Shown here piece by piece: positions 47,433 to 57,275 of a DNA stretch of 64,000 bases; the first letter of the stretch is position 1; every line of letters starts with the position of its first letter. The DNA is taken from NCBI RefSeq assembly GCF_030418125.1, contig NZ_JAUHTR010000001.1, forward strand, positions 62,001 to 126,000, read 5' to 3'. The DNA is from Fictibacillus fluitans. Its GTDB lineage: Bacteria; Bacillota; Bacilli; Bacillales; Fictibacillaceae. The notes under the pieces are model-generated. The model worked only from the letters and a program-made list of their open reading frames with translations. It was not told the DNA's origin and searched no databases. The position numbers and the translations under genes are program-made.

Positions 47433-48677
47433 ATGGCCATCAATGTTGTCATGCCAAAACTCGGAATGGCGATGAAAGAAGGAACGGTCTCCGTCTGGAA
47501 CAAGAAAGTGGGAGATCCGGTACAAAAAGGAGAACTGATCGCCAGCATCAATTCAGAAAAAATAGAGATGGAGATTGAGTCTCCCGGAGAAGGCATTCTT
47601 CTGGAAATCGCCGTAGAAGAAGGGAAGGGAGTGCCTCCCGGAACACCGATCGCCTATATTGGGCAGCCGGATGAAAAGGTAGTTTCCGGTGGAGCCCAGG
47701 AGGAGGCTGCCGCGAGTATTGCAGCAGAGCCTGAGACTGCGGCTCCGGCATCCACGCCCGTAAAGGAAAGTCCTTTACCTGCACGGACCTCCGCCGGAAA
47801 AGTGAAAATTTCACCGGTTGCCAGAAAAATGGCTGCCGAAGCTAATCTGGATATCGGGACGCTGTCCGGAACGGGCCCAGGAGGAAGGATTACAAAAGAA
47901 GATGTGCAAACTGCGTTGGAAAACGTTTCTCAAGAGTCCATGCCGGAGCCTTCTGAACAGAAAGGTAATGCAGCAAAAACAAGCACAGAACAGCTATCCC
48001 GGCCGCTGGCGGGAATGCGCAAGGTGATTGCTGAACGGATGCACAGCAGTCTGCAAAACAGTGCACAGCTGACCATTCATATGAAAGCGGACATTACAGA
48101 GCTTAAAAATCTGCAGACTCAAAGTGCGGAGCCGGTCAAACGCAGGTTTGGAGAGAAGCTTACGTTAACGGATTTTATTACCCGTGCCGCAATTTTAGCA
48201 CTGCAGGCACACCCGCTGATGAACAGCGCTTTGAAGAATGATTCCATCCAGGAAAATACCAATGTTCACCTGGGGATGGCGGTTGCTCTGGAAAAGGGCC
48301 TTGTGGTACCGGTAATTAAGGATGCGGGGAATCTTTCATTGTCCCAGTTGTCCGCTTCAATCCGGGAAATGGCGAAAAAAGCAAGAGAGAATCAGCTTGG
48401 CAGTGAAGAAATGACAGGTTCAACCTTTACCATCACCAACCTTGGACAGTATGGGGTTGAACACTTTACTCCAATTTTGAATCCTCCAGAAGCTGGAATT
48501 CTTGGCGTGGGAGCAGCGGAAGATCAACCCGTGTACCGGGGGGAAAGCTTGGAGCGCCGCAGCATACTGCCGTTGAGTCTGACATTTGACCACCGGCTCG
48601 TGGATGGCGCACCAGCTGCCATTTTCTTAAGAGAGATTAAAGGGTATCTGGAAGAGCCATTTTCCATGCTGGTATAG
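47433..48677 (+). CDS. acoC: acetoin dehydrogenase E2 component (dihydrolipoyl acetyltransferase)
   Basis: A 414-residue E2 core protein. The lipoyl domain (1-80) has the lipoylated Lys43 in INSEKIEME. A Pro/Ala-rich linker, an E3-binding domain (about 125-165, SPVARKMAAEANLDI) and the catalytic domain follow, with His in the end motif FDHRLVDGAPAA. It transfers the acetyl group to CoA, giving acetyl-CoA. Confidence 0.95.
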   Translation: MAINVVMPKLGMAMKEGTVSVWNKKVGDPVQKGELIASINSEKIEMEIESPGEGILLEIAVEEGKGVPPGTPIAYIGQPDEKVVSGGAQEEAAASIAAEPETAAPASTPVKESPLPARTSAGKVKISPVARKMAAEANLDIGTLSGTGPGGRITKEDVQTALENVSQESMPEPSEQKGNAAKTSTEQLSRPLAGMRKVIAERMHSSLQNSAQLTIHMKADITELKNLQTQSAEPVKRRFGEKLTLTDFITRAAILALQAHPLMNSALKNDSIQENTNVHLGMAVALEKGLVVPVIKDAGNLSLSQLSASIREMAKKARENQLGSEEMTGSTFTITNLGQYGVEHFTPILNPPEAGILGVGAAEDQPVYRGESLERRSILPLSLTFDHRLVDGAPAAIFLREIKGYLEEPFSMLV

Positions 48678-48692
48678 AAAGAAGGTGACGGA

Positions 48693-50075
48693 ATGGAAAA
48701 AATCGCCGTAATCGGAGGCGGCCCTGCCGGCTATGTTGCTGCCATTACTGCGGCCCAGCAGGGAAAAGAGGTAATCCTAATAGATCATTCTAATTTAGGA
48801 GGCACCTGCCTGAATAAAGGATGTATGCCGACAAAAGCTCTCCTGGAAAGCGCGGAAGTGCTCGAAAAGGTTCAACATGCAGGGGAATTCGGGATCAGCT
48901 TCTCCTCTGTGAAACCGGTCATTGACTGGGGAACGGTGCAGCAGCGCAAAAACTCCATACGAGACCAGCTGGTTGCCGGCATACAGTATTTGATGAAAAA
49001 GAATAGAATCACCGTAATTCAGGGGAAAGCCCGTTTTTTAACGGAAAAAACTCTGCAAGTGCTTGAAGTGGATGATTCAGAAAAAGTGATAGATTTTCAT
49101 TCGTGCATTATCGCGACAGGATCCAAGCCTGCGGAGCTCCCGTTTGCCCCTTTTGACGGAGATTGGGTGAATGACAGCGGGAAAGCGATGGAATTAGATT
49201 CCATTCCCGCATCTCTTCTGATCGTTGGCGGAGGAGTTATAGGCTGTGAGTTTGCAAGTATTTACAGCCGGTTTGGAACAAAGGTTACCATCATAGAAAT
49301 GGCGGATCAGCTTCTTCCGGGGGAAGATGAGGATATGGCGGCTGTTCTTCATGACCGGCTGGCCAGTGACGGTGTAGAGATACATACGTCCGCTTCTTTA
49401 AAATCGCTTGACACTGACAGTAGAACGGCGATTTATGAAGATGCCGGCCGATCCATCGAATTAAAAGCGGATAAGGTGCTGGTTTCGGTAGGAAGGACTC
49501 CTCTTGTTTCAGGCCTGAACCTTGAAGCGATTGGGATAATTGCTGACAGAGGAGGAATACACGTCAACGAATTCATGCAGACGAATGTGCCGCATATTTA
49601 TGCTGCGGGTGATGTGACGGGCGGAATATTGCTTGCTCATGTGGCATTTCACGAAGGAACAGTCGCAGCCTTAAATGCTTGTGGACGTCATAAACGTGCA
49701 AATTACAGAGCTGTTCCAAGGTGCATCTATACATCTCCGGAAATTGCCAGTGTCGGCTTGACGGAAAAACAGGCAAGAGAACAGTACGCAGAAGTAAAAA
49801 CAGGAGAATTCTCATTTGGAGCCAACGGCAAGGCGATGATCCTCAATGAACCTTCCGGAAAGGTAAAGGTGCTCATTGAACCCCAGTACAATGAAGTTCT
49901 GGGACTTTCCATAGCCGGTCCTCGGGCGACCGAACTGATTGGCCAGGGAACGCTCATGATTCACGGCGAATTAACGGTAGATGTTCTCGAGGATTTTATT
50001 GCTGCCCATCCAACGCTTTCTGAAGCTATTTCAGAAGCAATTGCCACTATAAAGGGTCAGGCTGTCCACGCCTGA
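48693..50075 (+). CDS. acoL: dihydrolipoyl dehydrogenase of the acetoin complex (E3)
   Basis: A 460-residue FAD disulfide oxidoreductase that reoxidises the lipoyl group with NAD+. FAD motif GGGPAGYVAA, redox pair Cys39/Cys44 in GGTCLNKGCMPTKA, NAD motif GGGVIGCEFA, and C-terminal AAHPTLSEA with the catalytic His/Glu pair. Last intact gene of acoABCL; a deleted SDR remnant follows 20 bp later. Confidence 0.95.
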   Translation: MEKIAVIGGGPAGYVAAITAAQQGKEVILIDHSNLGGTCLNKGCMPTKALLESAEVLEKVQHAGEFGISFSSVKPVIDWGTVQQRKNSIRDQLVAGIQYLMKKNRITVIQGKARFLTEKTLQVLEVDDSEKVIDFHSCIIATGSKPAELPFAPFDGDWVNDSGKAMELDSIPASLLIVGGGVIGCEFASIYSRFGTKVTIIEMADQLLPGEDEDMAAVLHDRLASDGVEIHTSASLKSLDTDSRTAIYEDAGRSIELKADKVLVSVGRTPLVSGLNLEAIGIIADRGGIHVNEFMQTNVPHIYAAGDVTGGILLAHVAFHEGTVAALNACGRHKRANYRAVPRCIYTSPEIASVGLTEKQAREQYAEVKTGEFSFGANGKAMILNEPSGKVKVLIEPQYNEVLGLSIAGPRATELIGQGTLMIHGELTVDVLEDFIAAHPTLSEAISEAIATIKGQAVHA

Positions 50076-50095
50076 TTGAAGGGAAGGGGAAAAAT

Positions 50096-50167
50096 ATGAA
50101 AGATGCTAGAACAGCCATTGTCACGGGGCAGTCCATCATGATTGACGGAGGCGTTGTATTTTCCTGA
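50096..50167 (+). pseudogene. internally deleted short-chain dehydrogenase remnant
   Basis: A 23-codon frame with an intact GGAAGGGGA ribosome binding site encodes MKDARTAIVTG joined directly to QSIMIDGGVVFS. The first half is the start of an SDR (TG of the TGxxxGxG cofactor loop). The second half is the typical SDR C-terminus (TGQSIMIDGG). About 230 internal codons are missing. Its place after acoL suggests a former acetoin/diacetyl-type reductase at the end of the aco operon. Confidence 0.75.
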
Positions 50168-50186
50168 AAACGAGGATAAACAGACA

Positions 50187-50219
50187 AAAGAAGGCATGAA
50201 ATTCCGTGCCTTCTTTTTT
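50187..50219 (+). terminator. terminator of the aco operon
   Basis: Arms AAAGAAGGCATG and CGTGCCTTCTTT with a T run, 20 bp after the SDR remnant. Confidence 0.88.
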
Positions 50220-50226
50220 ATGCGGA

Positions 50227-50255
50227 TTGTAAGCGCTTTTAAACTCCGGTATAAT
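50227..50255 (+). promoter_or_regulatory. sigma-A promoter of acoR with overlapping cre site
   Basis: TTGTAA (50227-50232) and TATAAT (50250-50255) with 17-bp spacing. TGTAAGCGCTTTTA at 50228-50241 matches 13 of 14 cre positions and overlaps the -35 element and spacer, so CcpA binding would block RNA polymerase. Carbon repression of acoR is known in B. subtilis. Confidence 0.75.
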
Positions 50256-50332
50256 TATAGTAAAACAGACAGAAAATTCTAAAATATTACAAGCTTTATT
50301 CCCGGACTCTTAGTGCAACAGAGGAGGTTAAA

Positions 50333-52180
50333 ATGCTTGCGTCTACCTGTTATTTAAGCACATGGAAGCGGTTTGTTCAGGAAGGGGTGCTTGACCCGGC
50401 CCGCTTAAACAAGAGGATTCAGGAATCGTGGCATCGCTGCAAGGATGTGGAAGTCGATCCTTATCTGACAAAAGGCAGACATATTTTATCTGAGGAAGAG
50501 CTGATTCTGCGGAAAAACAAGAACTCTACATTTTTAGAAGCTGCCGGTCCGCACATGCAGCGGATGAAAGAGGCGTTTCAGGAATTGGGCATGATGGCAC
50601 TGTTAATTGATTCAGATGGCTACGTTCTTTCGCTGAACGGAAACCGGAAAATCATAACCGCCGCATCCAGGATCAACTTTGTTGAAGGAGTCAAGTGGAC
50701 AGAAGATGAAGTGGGTACCAATGCCATAGGTACAGCCCTTCAAACAAAGGAAGCCGTGCTGGTCAGCGGAACAGAACATTACTCCATTGCCTCCCATCAA
50801 TGGAGCTGTTCGGCTGTGCCCGTGCATGACCCGGAAGGGAGTATTCTCGGTGTATTGGACATCTCCTGTCCTGTCAGTACAGCGCATCCGTACATGCTCG
50901 GTATGATTGCCTCCGTGTCCCAGGCGATTGAACAAGAACTGAAAATCCAGTCCAGTCAGAGGGAAATGGAGCTTATCCGCCAGTGCATGGATTTACTGGA
51001 AATGAATCCAAACCTTGTTGTCTGCAGCCCAAATGGTAATATTCTTGCGATGGGACAAGCTCTCCGGCGGAGATCTTCCGATTTGGCGGGACGAAATATT
51101 GCAGAGGCTGTCCACTATGGGCTCATGACCGAAAAGCAAATGCCGATTTATAATGCGCAGAAAAGGATTCTTGGATATTGCGTGAGCCTGGTTTCCGATA
51201 AGCAGTACTCCTCCTGGCAGGGGGCAATGCCTGCCGCAGAACCTGGTTTTGTGTTTCCTGGAGAAGCAGGGAAAAGTAGATCTTTTCAGCAAACGATTGA
51301 AGAGATCAGACGGGTTGCACCAAGCTCGTTAAGTGTCTATATTTCAGGAGAAACGGGAACAGGGAAGGAACTGGTCGCACGGGCAATCCATGAAAACAGC
51401 CCGCGGAAAAACGGTCCGTTTATAGCAGTGAACTGTGGAGCCCTTTCTGCCGAACTGCTGGAAAGCGAGCTGTTCGGCTATGAACCGGGCGCATTTACCG
51501 GTGCGAAGAAACAAGGCGCGGAAGGAAAGTTTCGGCAGGCGGACGGCGGAACCATTTTTCTGGATGAAATAGGTGAGATCCCTCAGGCTATGCAGGTCGC
51601 CCTTTTAAGAGTGCTGCAGGAGAAAAAAGTAATGCCTGTTGGCAGTGCAAGGGAAATTCCGGCGGACTTCAGGGTGATCTGTGCCACTCATCAGGATTTG
51701 GGGCATCTCGTTCAACAAGGTTTGTTCCGGAAAGATTTGTTTTACCGTCTTCATGTGTACCCCCTGGCTGTTCCGGCCCTTCGTGAAAGAAAAGAAGATA
51801 TCCCGCACCTCATAAGGTATTATTGTGAAAACCAGGGAATGGTCTTAAACCTGCCTGATCATGTCATGGACATTCTGGTGGCTTATGACTGGCCCGGAAA
51901 CATCAGAGAACTGTTTAATGTTATGGAACGTTTGCATGTCATTCCTGAAGCTTCAATGAACAAAGGGGAATTAAACCAATTGCTTCGGCCGTTGGAGCCA
52001 CAGGAGACGGGCTGCTTACCTTTTGAGGATAAAACCGTCCTGACATTTCGTGACCAAGTGGAAAAGGATGTAATCATGGACGCATTGAAAAAGACAAAGG
52101 GCAATGTAACACTCGCTGCCAAACTTTGTGAAATTCCGAGAAGTACATTCTACAAAAAAATTCATAAATATGGACTGTGA
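50333..52180 (+). CDS. acoR: sigma-54-dependent activator of acetoin catabolism
   Basis: A 615-residue enhancer-binding protein with N-terminal GAF-type sensor region (about 60-200), an AAA+ domain (about 305-535) with Walker [11 protein letters not shown] and the sigma-54 contact loop GAFTGA, and a C-terminal Fis-type HTH ([20 protein letters not shown]). It should sense acetoin and activate the -24/-12 promoter of acoABCL. GAGGAGG precedes the ATG. Separate transcription unit with its own repressible promoter. Confidence 0.94.
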   Translation: MLASTCYLSTWKRFVQEGVLDPARLNKRIQESWHRCKDVEVDPYLTKGRHILSEEELILRKNKNSTFLEAAGPHMQRMKEAFQELGMMALLIDSDGYVLSLNGNRKIITAASRINFVEGVKWTEDEVGTNAIGTALQTKEAVLVSGTEHYSIASHQWSCSAVPVHDPEGSILGVLDISCPVSTAHPYMLGMIASVSQAIEQELKIQSSQREMELIRQCMDLLEMNPNLVVCSPNGNILAMGQALRRRSSDLAGRNIAEAVHYGLMTEKQMPIYNAQKRILGYCVSLVSDKQYSSWQGAMPAAEPGFVFPGEAGKSRSFQQTIEEIRRVAPSSLSVYISGETGTGKELVARAIHENSPRKNGPFIAVNCGALSAELLESELFGYEPGAFTGAKKQGAEGKFRQADGGTIFLDEIGEIPQAMQVALLRVLQEKKVMPVGSAREIPADFRVICATHQDLGHLVQQGLFRKDLFYRLHVYPLAVPALRERKEDIPHLIRYYCENQGMVLNLPDHVMDILVAYDWPGNIRELFNVMERLHVIPEASMNKGELNQLLRPLEPQETGCLPFEDKTVLTFRDQVEKDVIMDALKKTKGNVTLAAKLCEIPRSTFYKKIHKYGL

Positions 52181-52246
52181 CGGTTTTTAGACAAGCTGCA
52201 AATGAATAAATTGAGGGGAAAAGGGGTGTTAAAAGGGGGTCGTAAG

Positions 52247-52648
52247 ATGGCGTTTCGTTTGAAAGGGAGCCGGTGGACGGGGCGGATCATGAGCGGACTG
52301 GTTGTTCTTTTTATGCTTTTTGACAGCGTATCCAAGCTATTTAAGGCAAAAGCAGCGGTAGATGGCAGCACGGAACTGGGCTTTGCTGAACATCATGTGG
52401 TAATCATTGGGCTTCTGGGTCTTATCTCGGTGCTGCTGTATCTTTATCCGAAAACAGATGTGCTCGGTGCCATTTTGTTGACCGGGTATTTTGGAGGCGC
52501 CGTCGTCACACACCTCAGGCTAGACAATCCGCTGTTTTCATTTACTCTGTTTCCTGTCTATGTCGGGATACTCACCTGGGGAGGATTATGGCTAAGGAAT
52601 GAAGGAGTGAGAAGCATAATCCCGCTGACCAAAAGAACTGGCAAATAG
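52247..52648 (+). CDS. DoxX-like family membrane protein
   Basis: A 133-residue membrane protein with four hydrophobic helices, a conserved SGLVVLFMLFDSVSKLF first helix and GYFGGAVVTHLR loop, as in the DoxX-like (PF13564-type) family. The role of this family is not well defined. ATG 52247 follows AAAGGGGGT; the longer frame from 52202 also has a ribosome binding site candidate but a less typical N-terminus. Confidence 0.83.
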   Translation: MAFRLKGSRWTGRIMSGLVVLFMLFDSVSKLFKAKAAVDGSTELGFAEHHVVIIGLLGLISVLLYLYPKTDVLGAILLTGYFGGAVVTHLRLDNPLFSFTLFPVYVGILTWGGLWLRNEGVRSIIPLTKRTGK

Positions 52649-52662
52649 AGATACATGAATGA

Positions 52663-52687
52663 GGGCCCAATAACGGGCTCTTTTTTT
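52663..52687 (+). terminator. terminator after the DoxX-like gene
   Basis: GGGCCC-aataac-GGGCTC (one wobble) followed by seven Ts. Confidence 0.75.
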
Positions 52688-52732
52688 ATAAAAGAATGAT
52701 AGAGTGCTAAGTAACGAAAGGAGTGTATAACA

Positions 52733-54568
52733 GTGATTGCCTTGTATAAATGTAACGAAGCGCTAGAATCATGCCTTATTCAGTTTTTTCATCAGAAGGG
52801 AATACAACCTTCTTGCTTTCATTCCAAAAAAGCGGTGCTTGACCAATCAATGAATCCGTACGTTGTAATCGCCCCATTACCATTTGTCGACGAACTTCAA
52901 TCTTTAAATGTCCCGATTGTTCCCATTTCATTACATAGACAGGATTTTCTTGAAGCAGAAAAGAGAAACCAAACCCATGAAGAGCATACTGTCATTTTCG
53001 TTTCGCCAAAAGAAAAGGAATGGCTGGAACTGGAATCACAATTCATCGATGAGCCTTTCTTTCCTGTTTTCAGCAGTGAGCAAGAAATGAATAACGCAGC
53101 AAAATACGAGGCATGTCTTTTTATTCCTGCCTGGCATAAACAAGCTACGTTTACTCAATGGAAGAAAGAGAATCTGTTTTTTGTAAACCCGGCAAGCGGT
53201 ACGTTGATGGCAGCAGTTCGGCAAGCGCTGCAATTAATGGAAGTAACAAAAGAATTTGTAAAAGAAAAGCTGCAGGTTCAAGCCATTGTGCATTCTGCAC
53301 ACGATGGGGTGATCGCTGTGGACAGAAATGGGAAAATCACCTTAACCAATGAACACGCAAAAAAATACCTTCGGCTTGATGCAGATGTTATTGGGAGGAA
53401 TATTACCGACTTTATACCTCATTCCGATATGTTGAGAGTACTGCAGGCGGGAAAAAAGGAAATAGGAGATATCGCTGTCATTCACGATAAACAGTACCTT
53501 ATTAACAGGTATCCTGTTTTGCTGGACAATACGGTCGTTGGCGCGGTCTCGAATTTTAAGCAAATCACCGATCTTCAAAGAATGGAGATGAAACTAAGGA
53601 AAAGACTGCACGAAAATGGTCTTGAAGCAAAATACACACTGCATGACATTATTGGAAAAACAGAAACAATTTTGAATGCCAAACAGCAAGCCGAAATATT
53701 TGCCCGGACGGATGCAACCGTTCTGATCACGGGGGAATCCGGAACAGGAAAGGAATTGTTTGCACAAGGAATCCACCTCAAGAGCAGAAGGGCGATAGGT
53801 CCTTTTGTTGCTGTCAATTGTGCGGCTTTCCCTGATCACCTTCTCGAGAGTGAACTGTTCGGGTATGAAGAGGGAAGTTTTACGGGGGCGAGAAAAGGGG
53901 GAAAGCCAGGTCTTTTTGAATTGGCGCATGGAGGGACACTGTTTTTAGATGAAGTAGGAGAGATGCCGTTGCAAATTCAAGCTCATCTGCTCAGGGTACT
54001 TCAGGAAAAAACCATACGGAGAGTCGGAGGACAGCGTGCCATTCCAGTTAACGTAAGAATAATTGCGGCGACCAATGCTGAAATGGAAGAAGCACTTCGA
54101 AGCAAAACGTTTCGAACGGATCTCTATTATCGTTTAAATGTACTCTCTCTTGATCTTCCTCCTCTCCGATACCGGAGGGACGACATTCCTCTCCTTGTGA
54201 ATCACTTTATGGAACAGTTAAATGAACAGCATAGCAGGAAAATGATGGGTTTTGATTCAGGCTTTCTGCCACTTTTGAAACAGTATGACTGGCCGGGAAA
54301 CATACGTGAGCTGCGAAATGTAATTGAACGGTTAATCCTGCTTGATCAAGGTACCACCTTGAATGCTAAGAAGGCAGAGCTCTTTTATCCAAAGTTGAAC
54401 CCTGAGAAAAAAGGCCCCGAGGAAAGTAAAGAGAGTTTGAAAGAAAATGAACGAGATTTGATTCAAGAGGCTCTTCGGAAATATCAAAATAAGTCCGAAG
54501 CGGCAAAGTTTTTGGGAATCGGCCGTTCCACATTATGGAGAAAAATGAAACAGTATGAATTAATTTGA
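52733..54568 (+). CDS. sigma-54-dependent transcriptional activator of the adjacent catabolic operon
   Basis: A 611-residue enhancer-binding protein. Residues 1-180 resemble the PrpR N-terminal sensor fold only loosely. A PAS domain (about 185-285, [24 protein letters not shown]) follows, then the AAA+ domain (about 305-535; Walker [11 protein letters not shown]; Walker [13 protein letters not shown]) and a Fis-type HTH ([22 protein letters not shown]). The sigma-54 contact loop reads GSFTGA rather than GAFTGA. GTG start after AAGGAGTG. It lies directly before a second -24/-12 promoter and is its probable activator. The ligand is unknown; pantothenate or pantoate would follow from the operon hypothesis. 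Confidence 0.9.
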   Translation: MIALYKCNEALESCLIQFFHQKGIQPSCFHSKKAVLDQSMNPYVVIAPLPFVDELQSLNVPIVPISLHRQDFLEAEKRNQTHEEHTVIFVSPKEKEWLELESQFIDEPFFPVFSSEQEMNNAAKYEACLFIPAWHKQATFTQWKKENLFFVNPASGTLMAAVRQALQLMEVTKEFVKEKLQVQAIVHSAHDGVIAVDRNGKITLTNEHAKKYLRLDADVIGRNITDFIPHSDMLRVLQAGKKEIGDIAVIHDKQYLINRYPVLLDNTVVGAVSNFKQITDLQRMEMKLRKRLHENGLEAKYTLHDIIGKTETILNAKQQAEIFARTDATVLITGESGTGKELFAQGIHLKSRRAIGPFVAVNCAAFPDHLLESELFGYEEGSFTGARKGGKPGLFELAHGGTLFLDEVGEMPLQIQAHLLRVLQEKTIRRVGGQRAIPVNVRIIAATNAEMEEALRSKTFRTDLYYRLNVLSLDLPPLRYRRDDIPLLVNHFMEQLNEQHSRKMMGFDSGFLPLLKQYDWPGNIRELRNVIERLILLDQGTTLNAKKAELFYPKLNPEKKGPEESKESLKENERDLIQEALRKYQNKSEAAKFLGIGRSTLWRKMKQYELI

Positions 54569-54675
54569 TTCATTTTGGTGCAATATGTCCCATTTTAAAA
54601 CATGATAAAGATCTGTTTCATTGGATGCATAGAAAAAAACGCAGAGAATAGTAAGAATATTCAAAATTAACAAAG

Positions 54676-54692
54676 TTGGCATGGAACTTGCA
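54676..54692 (+). promoter_or_regulatory. sigma-54 (SigL) -24/-12 promoter of the putative pantothenate operon
   Basis: TTGGCATGGAACTTGCA: GG at 54678-54679 and GC at 54690-54691 with the required spacing, one change (T for C) from YTGGCACGNNNNTTGCW. 39 bp before the first structural gene and behind a sigma-54 activator gene. Confidence 0.88.
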
Positions 54693-54730
54693 TATTTTCA
54701 TTTGGCATCAAATTAAAAAGAGGTGATATT

Positions 54731-55825
54731 TTGCAGCATTTTTCCATTGCAGCTATTCCGGGAGATGGAATTGGTCCGGAAGTTATGAAAGAAGGACTTA
54801 AAACTTTAAAAAAGATTGAGGAATTGCATGGTGGAATCCGCTTCTCCATTGATGTGTTCGATTGGAACTGCGATTACTATCTCAAGCACCGCAGAATGAT
54901 GCCGGAAAATGGACTGGATACATTGCGGGACTATGACGTTATTCTTTTAGGTGCCATTGGAACACCGGAAGTGCCAGACCATATCTCGGTATGGGAACTG
55001 ATACTGCCGATTCGCCGGACCTTTCAGCAGTATATTAATCTGAGGCCCATCAAGCTTTTGAAAGGATTGGAAAGTCCTTTGCGCTACAAGAGCCACAGCG
55101 ATTTGGATTTTATTGTCGTAAGGGAAAACACTGAGGGTGAATATTCCAACATGGGTGGCCGGCTCCACGAAAATACCCCTTATGAAATGGCGGTTCAGAA
55201 CAACGTGTTTACTCGTTATGGAACAGAGCGGGTTATCAATTATGCCTATCAGTTGGCTGAAAAGAGGAAAGCCAAGCGTTTGACGGCAGCCACAAAGTCG
55301 AACGGAATTAATCATTCCATGCCATTTTGGGATGAAATAGTGAAGGAGGTCAGCAGGGAGCATTCATCGATTCAAACTGATATATATCATATTGATGCTC
55401 TTGCAGCGTATTTCATCACAAGACCCGAGCAGCTGGATGTTGTGGTCGGCAGTAACTTGTTTGGAGATATTCTTACGGATTTGGGAGCGGCCATTGTTGG
55501 CGGCCTTGGGTTGGCCCCATCAGGGAACATCAATCCGGAAAAAGCCTTCCCGTCCATGTTTGAACCGATACATGGATCAGCCCCGGATATTGCAGGCAAA
55601 GGAATCGCCAATCCGATCGCACAAATTTGGAGCATCGGCCTGATGATGGAGCACTTGGGCTTTGAGGAAATGAACCACTTGGTTGTTTCGTCAATTGAGG
55701 AGGTTTTGATTGAAGGCAGAATTGGAACACCGGATTTAGGAGGGAAAAATAAAACATTTGAGCTAGGTGATGCGATTCTTAAGAAAATGCAAGAAGTAAG
55801 GGTGCAGCTAACTAAAGGAGGATGA
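54731..55825 (+). CDS. beta-decarboxylating hydroxyacid dehydrogenase (tartrate/D-malate/isopropylmalate family)
   Basis: A 364-residue NAD+-dependent enzyme of the isocitrate/isopropylmalate family, closest in look to tartrate/D-malate dehydrogenases (TtuC, DmlA). Motifs: AIPGDGIGPEV, substrate/metal region ENTEGEYSNMGGR, and nucleotide region FEPIHGSAPDIAGKGIANP. It oxidises a 2-hydroxyacid with a 3-carboxyl and removes CO2. In the pantothenate hypothesis it would convert 3,3-dimethylmalate to 2-oxoisovalerate; D-malate or tartrate are the alternatives. TTG start at 54731, well spaced from AGAGGTGAT. Confidence 0.9.
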   Translation: MQHFSIAAIPGDGIGPEVMKEGLKTLKKIEELHGGIRFSIDVFDWNCDYYLKHRRMMPENGLDTLRDYDVILLGAIGTPEVPDHISVWELILPIRRTFQQYINLRPIKLLKGLESPLRYKSHSDLDFIVVRENTEGEYSNMGGRLHENTPYEMAVQNNVFTRYGTERVINYAYQLAEKRKAKRLTAATKSNGINHSMPFWDEIVKEVSREHSSIQTDIYHIDALAAYFITRPEQLDVVVGSNLFGDILTDLGAAIVGGLGLAPSGNINPEKAFPSMFEPIHGSAPDIAGKGIANPIAQIWSIGLMMEHLGFEEMNHLVVSSIEEVLIEGRIGTPDLGGKNKTFELGDAILKKMQEVRVQLTKGG

Positions 55826-55829
55826 ATGA

Positions 55830-57275
55830 GTGGGAAGCTTATCATTAGTCGATCAAAATAAGGAATTGCCGTTGTACATTGATGGAGAATACATCAAAAC
55901 TGAAGAAAGCATTCCTATCAATAACAAATATACTGGTGAAATTATTGCGTCAATTTCAAAAGCCAGCCGTCAACATGTCACCCAGGCGGTAGATGCTGCC
56001 GAGCGGAATTATCTCAAAGATTCCCTTACTCCGGTACAGAGGTATTCCATTCTTTTAAAAAGCGCAGAACTTATGGAAGAGCGCAGAGAAGAATTTGAAC
56101 GTTCACTGGTTAAGGAAGTAGGAAAAACAAGAAAGGATGCCAAAGGAGAATTGGATCGCACGATTAATACTCTGCGTCTTTCAGCTGAAGAGGCGAAGCG
56201 GATTGCGGGAGAGATGGTACCACTTCAGGCAACAGAAGGTTCGGAAAATCGTATCGGCTTTACGATACGGGTTCCAAACGGAGTAATAGGTGTCATTACT
56301 CCGTTTAACTATCCACTCTTGCTTGGCGTACATAAAGTGGCCCCTGCGATCGCTGCAGGCAATACGATTGTAATTAAGCCCGCAACTTCAACTCCGCTTG
56401 CGACTTTTATGCTCGTCGATTTGATGGAAGAGGCCGGACTTCCGAGGGGTTATATCAATATTATTACAGGTGCAGGAAGTGAAGTTGGAGAGTGGCTGCT
56501 TGCTGAGGAACGGATCGCCATGTACACCTTTACCGGTTCCGGCGAAGTTGGAAAACACATCAAGGAAAATAGCGGACTGCGCCCAGTCGCACTTGAACTC
56601 GGGAACAACTCACCAAATATTGTTCATAAGGATGCCGACCTTGATATCGCCGCCCGGCTAACGGCCAGCAGAAGCTTTCATAACGCAGGACAAGCTTGCA
56701 TAGCGGTGCAGCGCCTTTATGTACAAAAAGAGGTGTTCGATGAATTCACACAAAAATATGTGGAACATGTTAAACAACTGAACATAGGAGATCCGGAAAA
56801 AGAGGAAACCGATGTTGGACCGATGATCAGTGAGAAGGAAGCCATCCGTACAGAAGAATGGGTTCGGGAAGCAGTCAGTCAGGGAGCACGCCCTCTGGTT
56901 GAAATTAAAAGGGAGGGAGCACTCTTCCATCCTGCAGTGCTGGTTGACACAAAGCCTGACATGAAGGTCGTATGCCAGGAGGTGTTTGCCCCGGTCGTCT
57001 GTATTGTTCCATATGGAGATGTTCAAGAAGCGTTTGAAGCAGCGAATGCATCTGATTACGGGCTGCAGGCCGGAATTTTCACAAAAGATCTTCAGCTGGC
57101 CATGCGTGCAGCAAAAGTTCTTCAGTATGGAGGCGTCGTTATCAATGATGTTTCCACTTACCGGAATGATGTTATGCCCTATGGAGGAATAAAAAATAGC
57201 GGAATAGGCAAAGAAGGACCCCGTTATGCCATTCAGGAATTAACAGACGAAAGAATGGTGGTGATGAACCTGTGA
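55830..57275 (+). CDS. NAD(P)-dependent aldehyde dehydrogenase
   Basis: A 481-residue aldehyde dehydrogenase with catalytic Cys in FHNAGQACIAVQR, general base Glu in VALELGNNSPNIV, and the Asn motif GVITPFNYPLLL. The N-terminus is slightly short. It belongs to a broad group that includes vanillin and benzaldehyde dehydrogenases. In the proposed pathway it would oxidise 4-dehydropantoate to 3,3-dimethylmalate. GTG start at 55830, eight bases after AAGGAGG; an out-of-frame ATG at 55826 overlaps. Confidence 0.92.
   Translation: MGSLSLVDQNKELPLYIDGEYIKTEESIPINNKYTGEIIASISKASRQHVTQAVDAAERNYLKDSLTPVQRYSILLKSAELMEERREEFERSLVKEVGKTRKDAKGELDRTINTLRLSAEEAKRIAGEMVPLQATEGSENRIGFTIRVPNGVIGVITPFNYPLLLGVHKVAPAIAAGNTIVIKPATSTPLATFMLVDLMEEAGLPRGYINIITGAGSEVGEWLLAEERIAMYTFTGSGEVGKHIKENSGLRPVALELGNNSPNIVHKDADLDIAARLTASRSFHNAGQACIAVQRLYVQKEVFDEFTQKYVEHVKQLNIGDPEKEETDVGPMISEKEAIRTEEWVREAVSQGARPLVEIKREGALFHPAVLVDTKPDMKVVCQEVFAPVVCIVPYGDVQEAFEAANASDYGLQAGIFTKDLQLAMRAAKVLQYGGVVINDVSTYRNDVMPYGGIKNSGIGKEGPRYAIQELTDERMVVMNL

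Noticed and set aside
54731-55825. leuB (3-isopropylmalate dehydrogenase)
   Set aside because: Not in a leu operon, controlled by sigma-54, and the substrate region resembles tartrate/D-malate dehydrogenases rather than LeuB.
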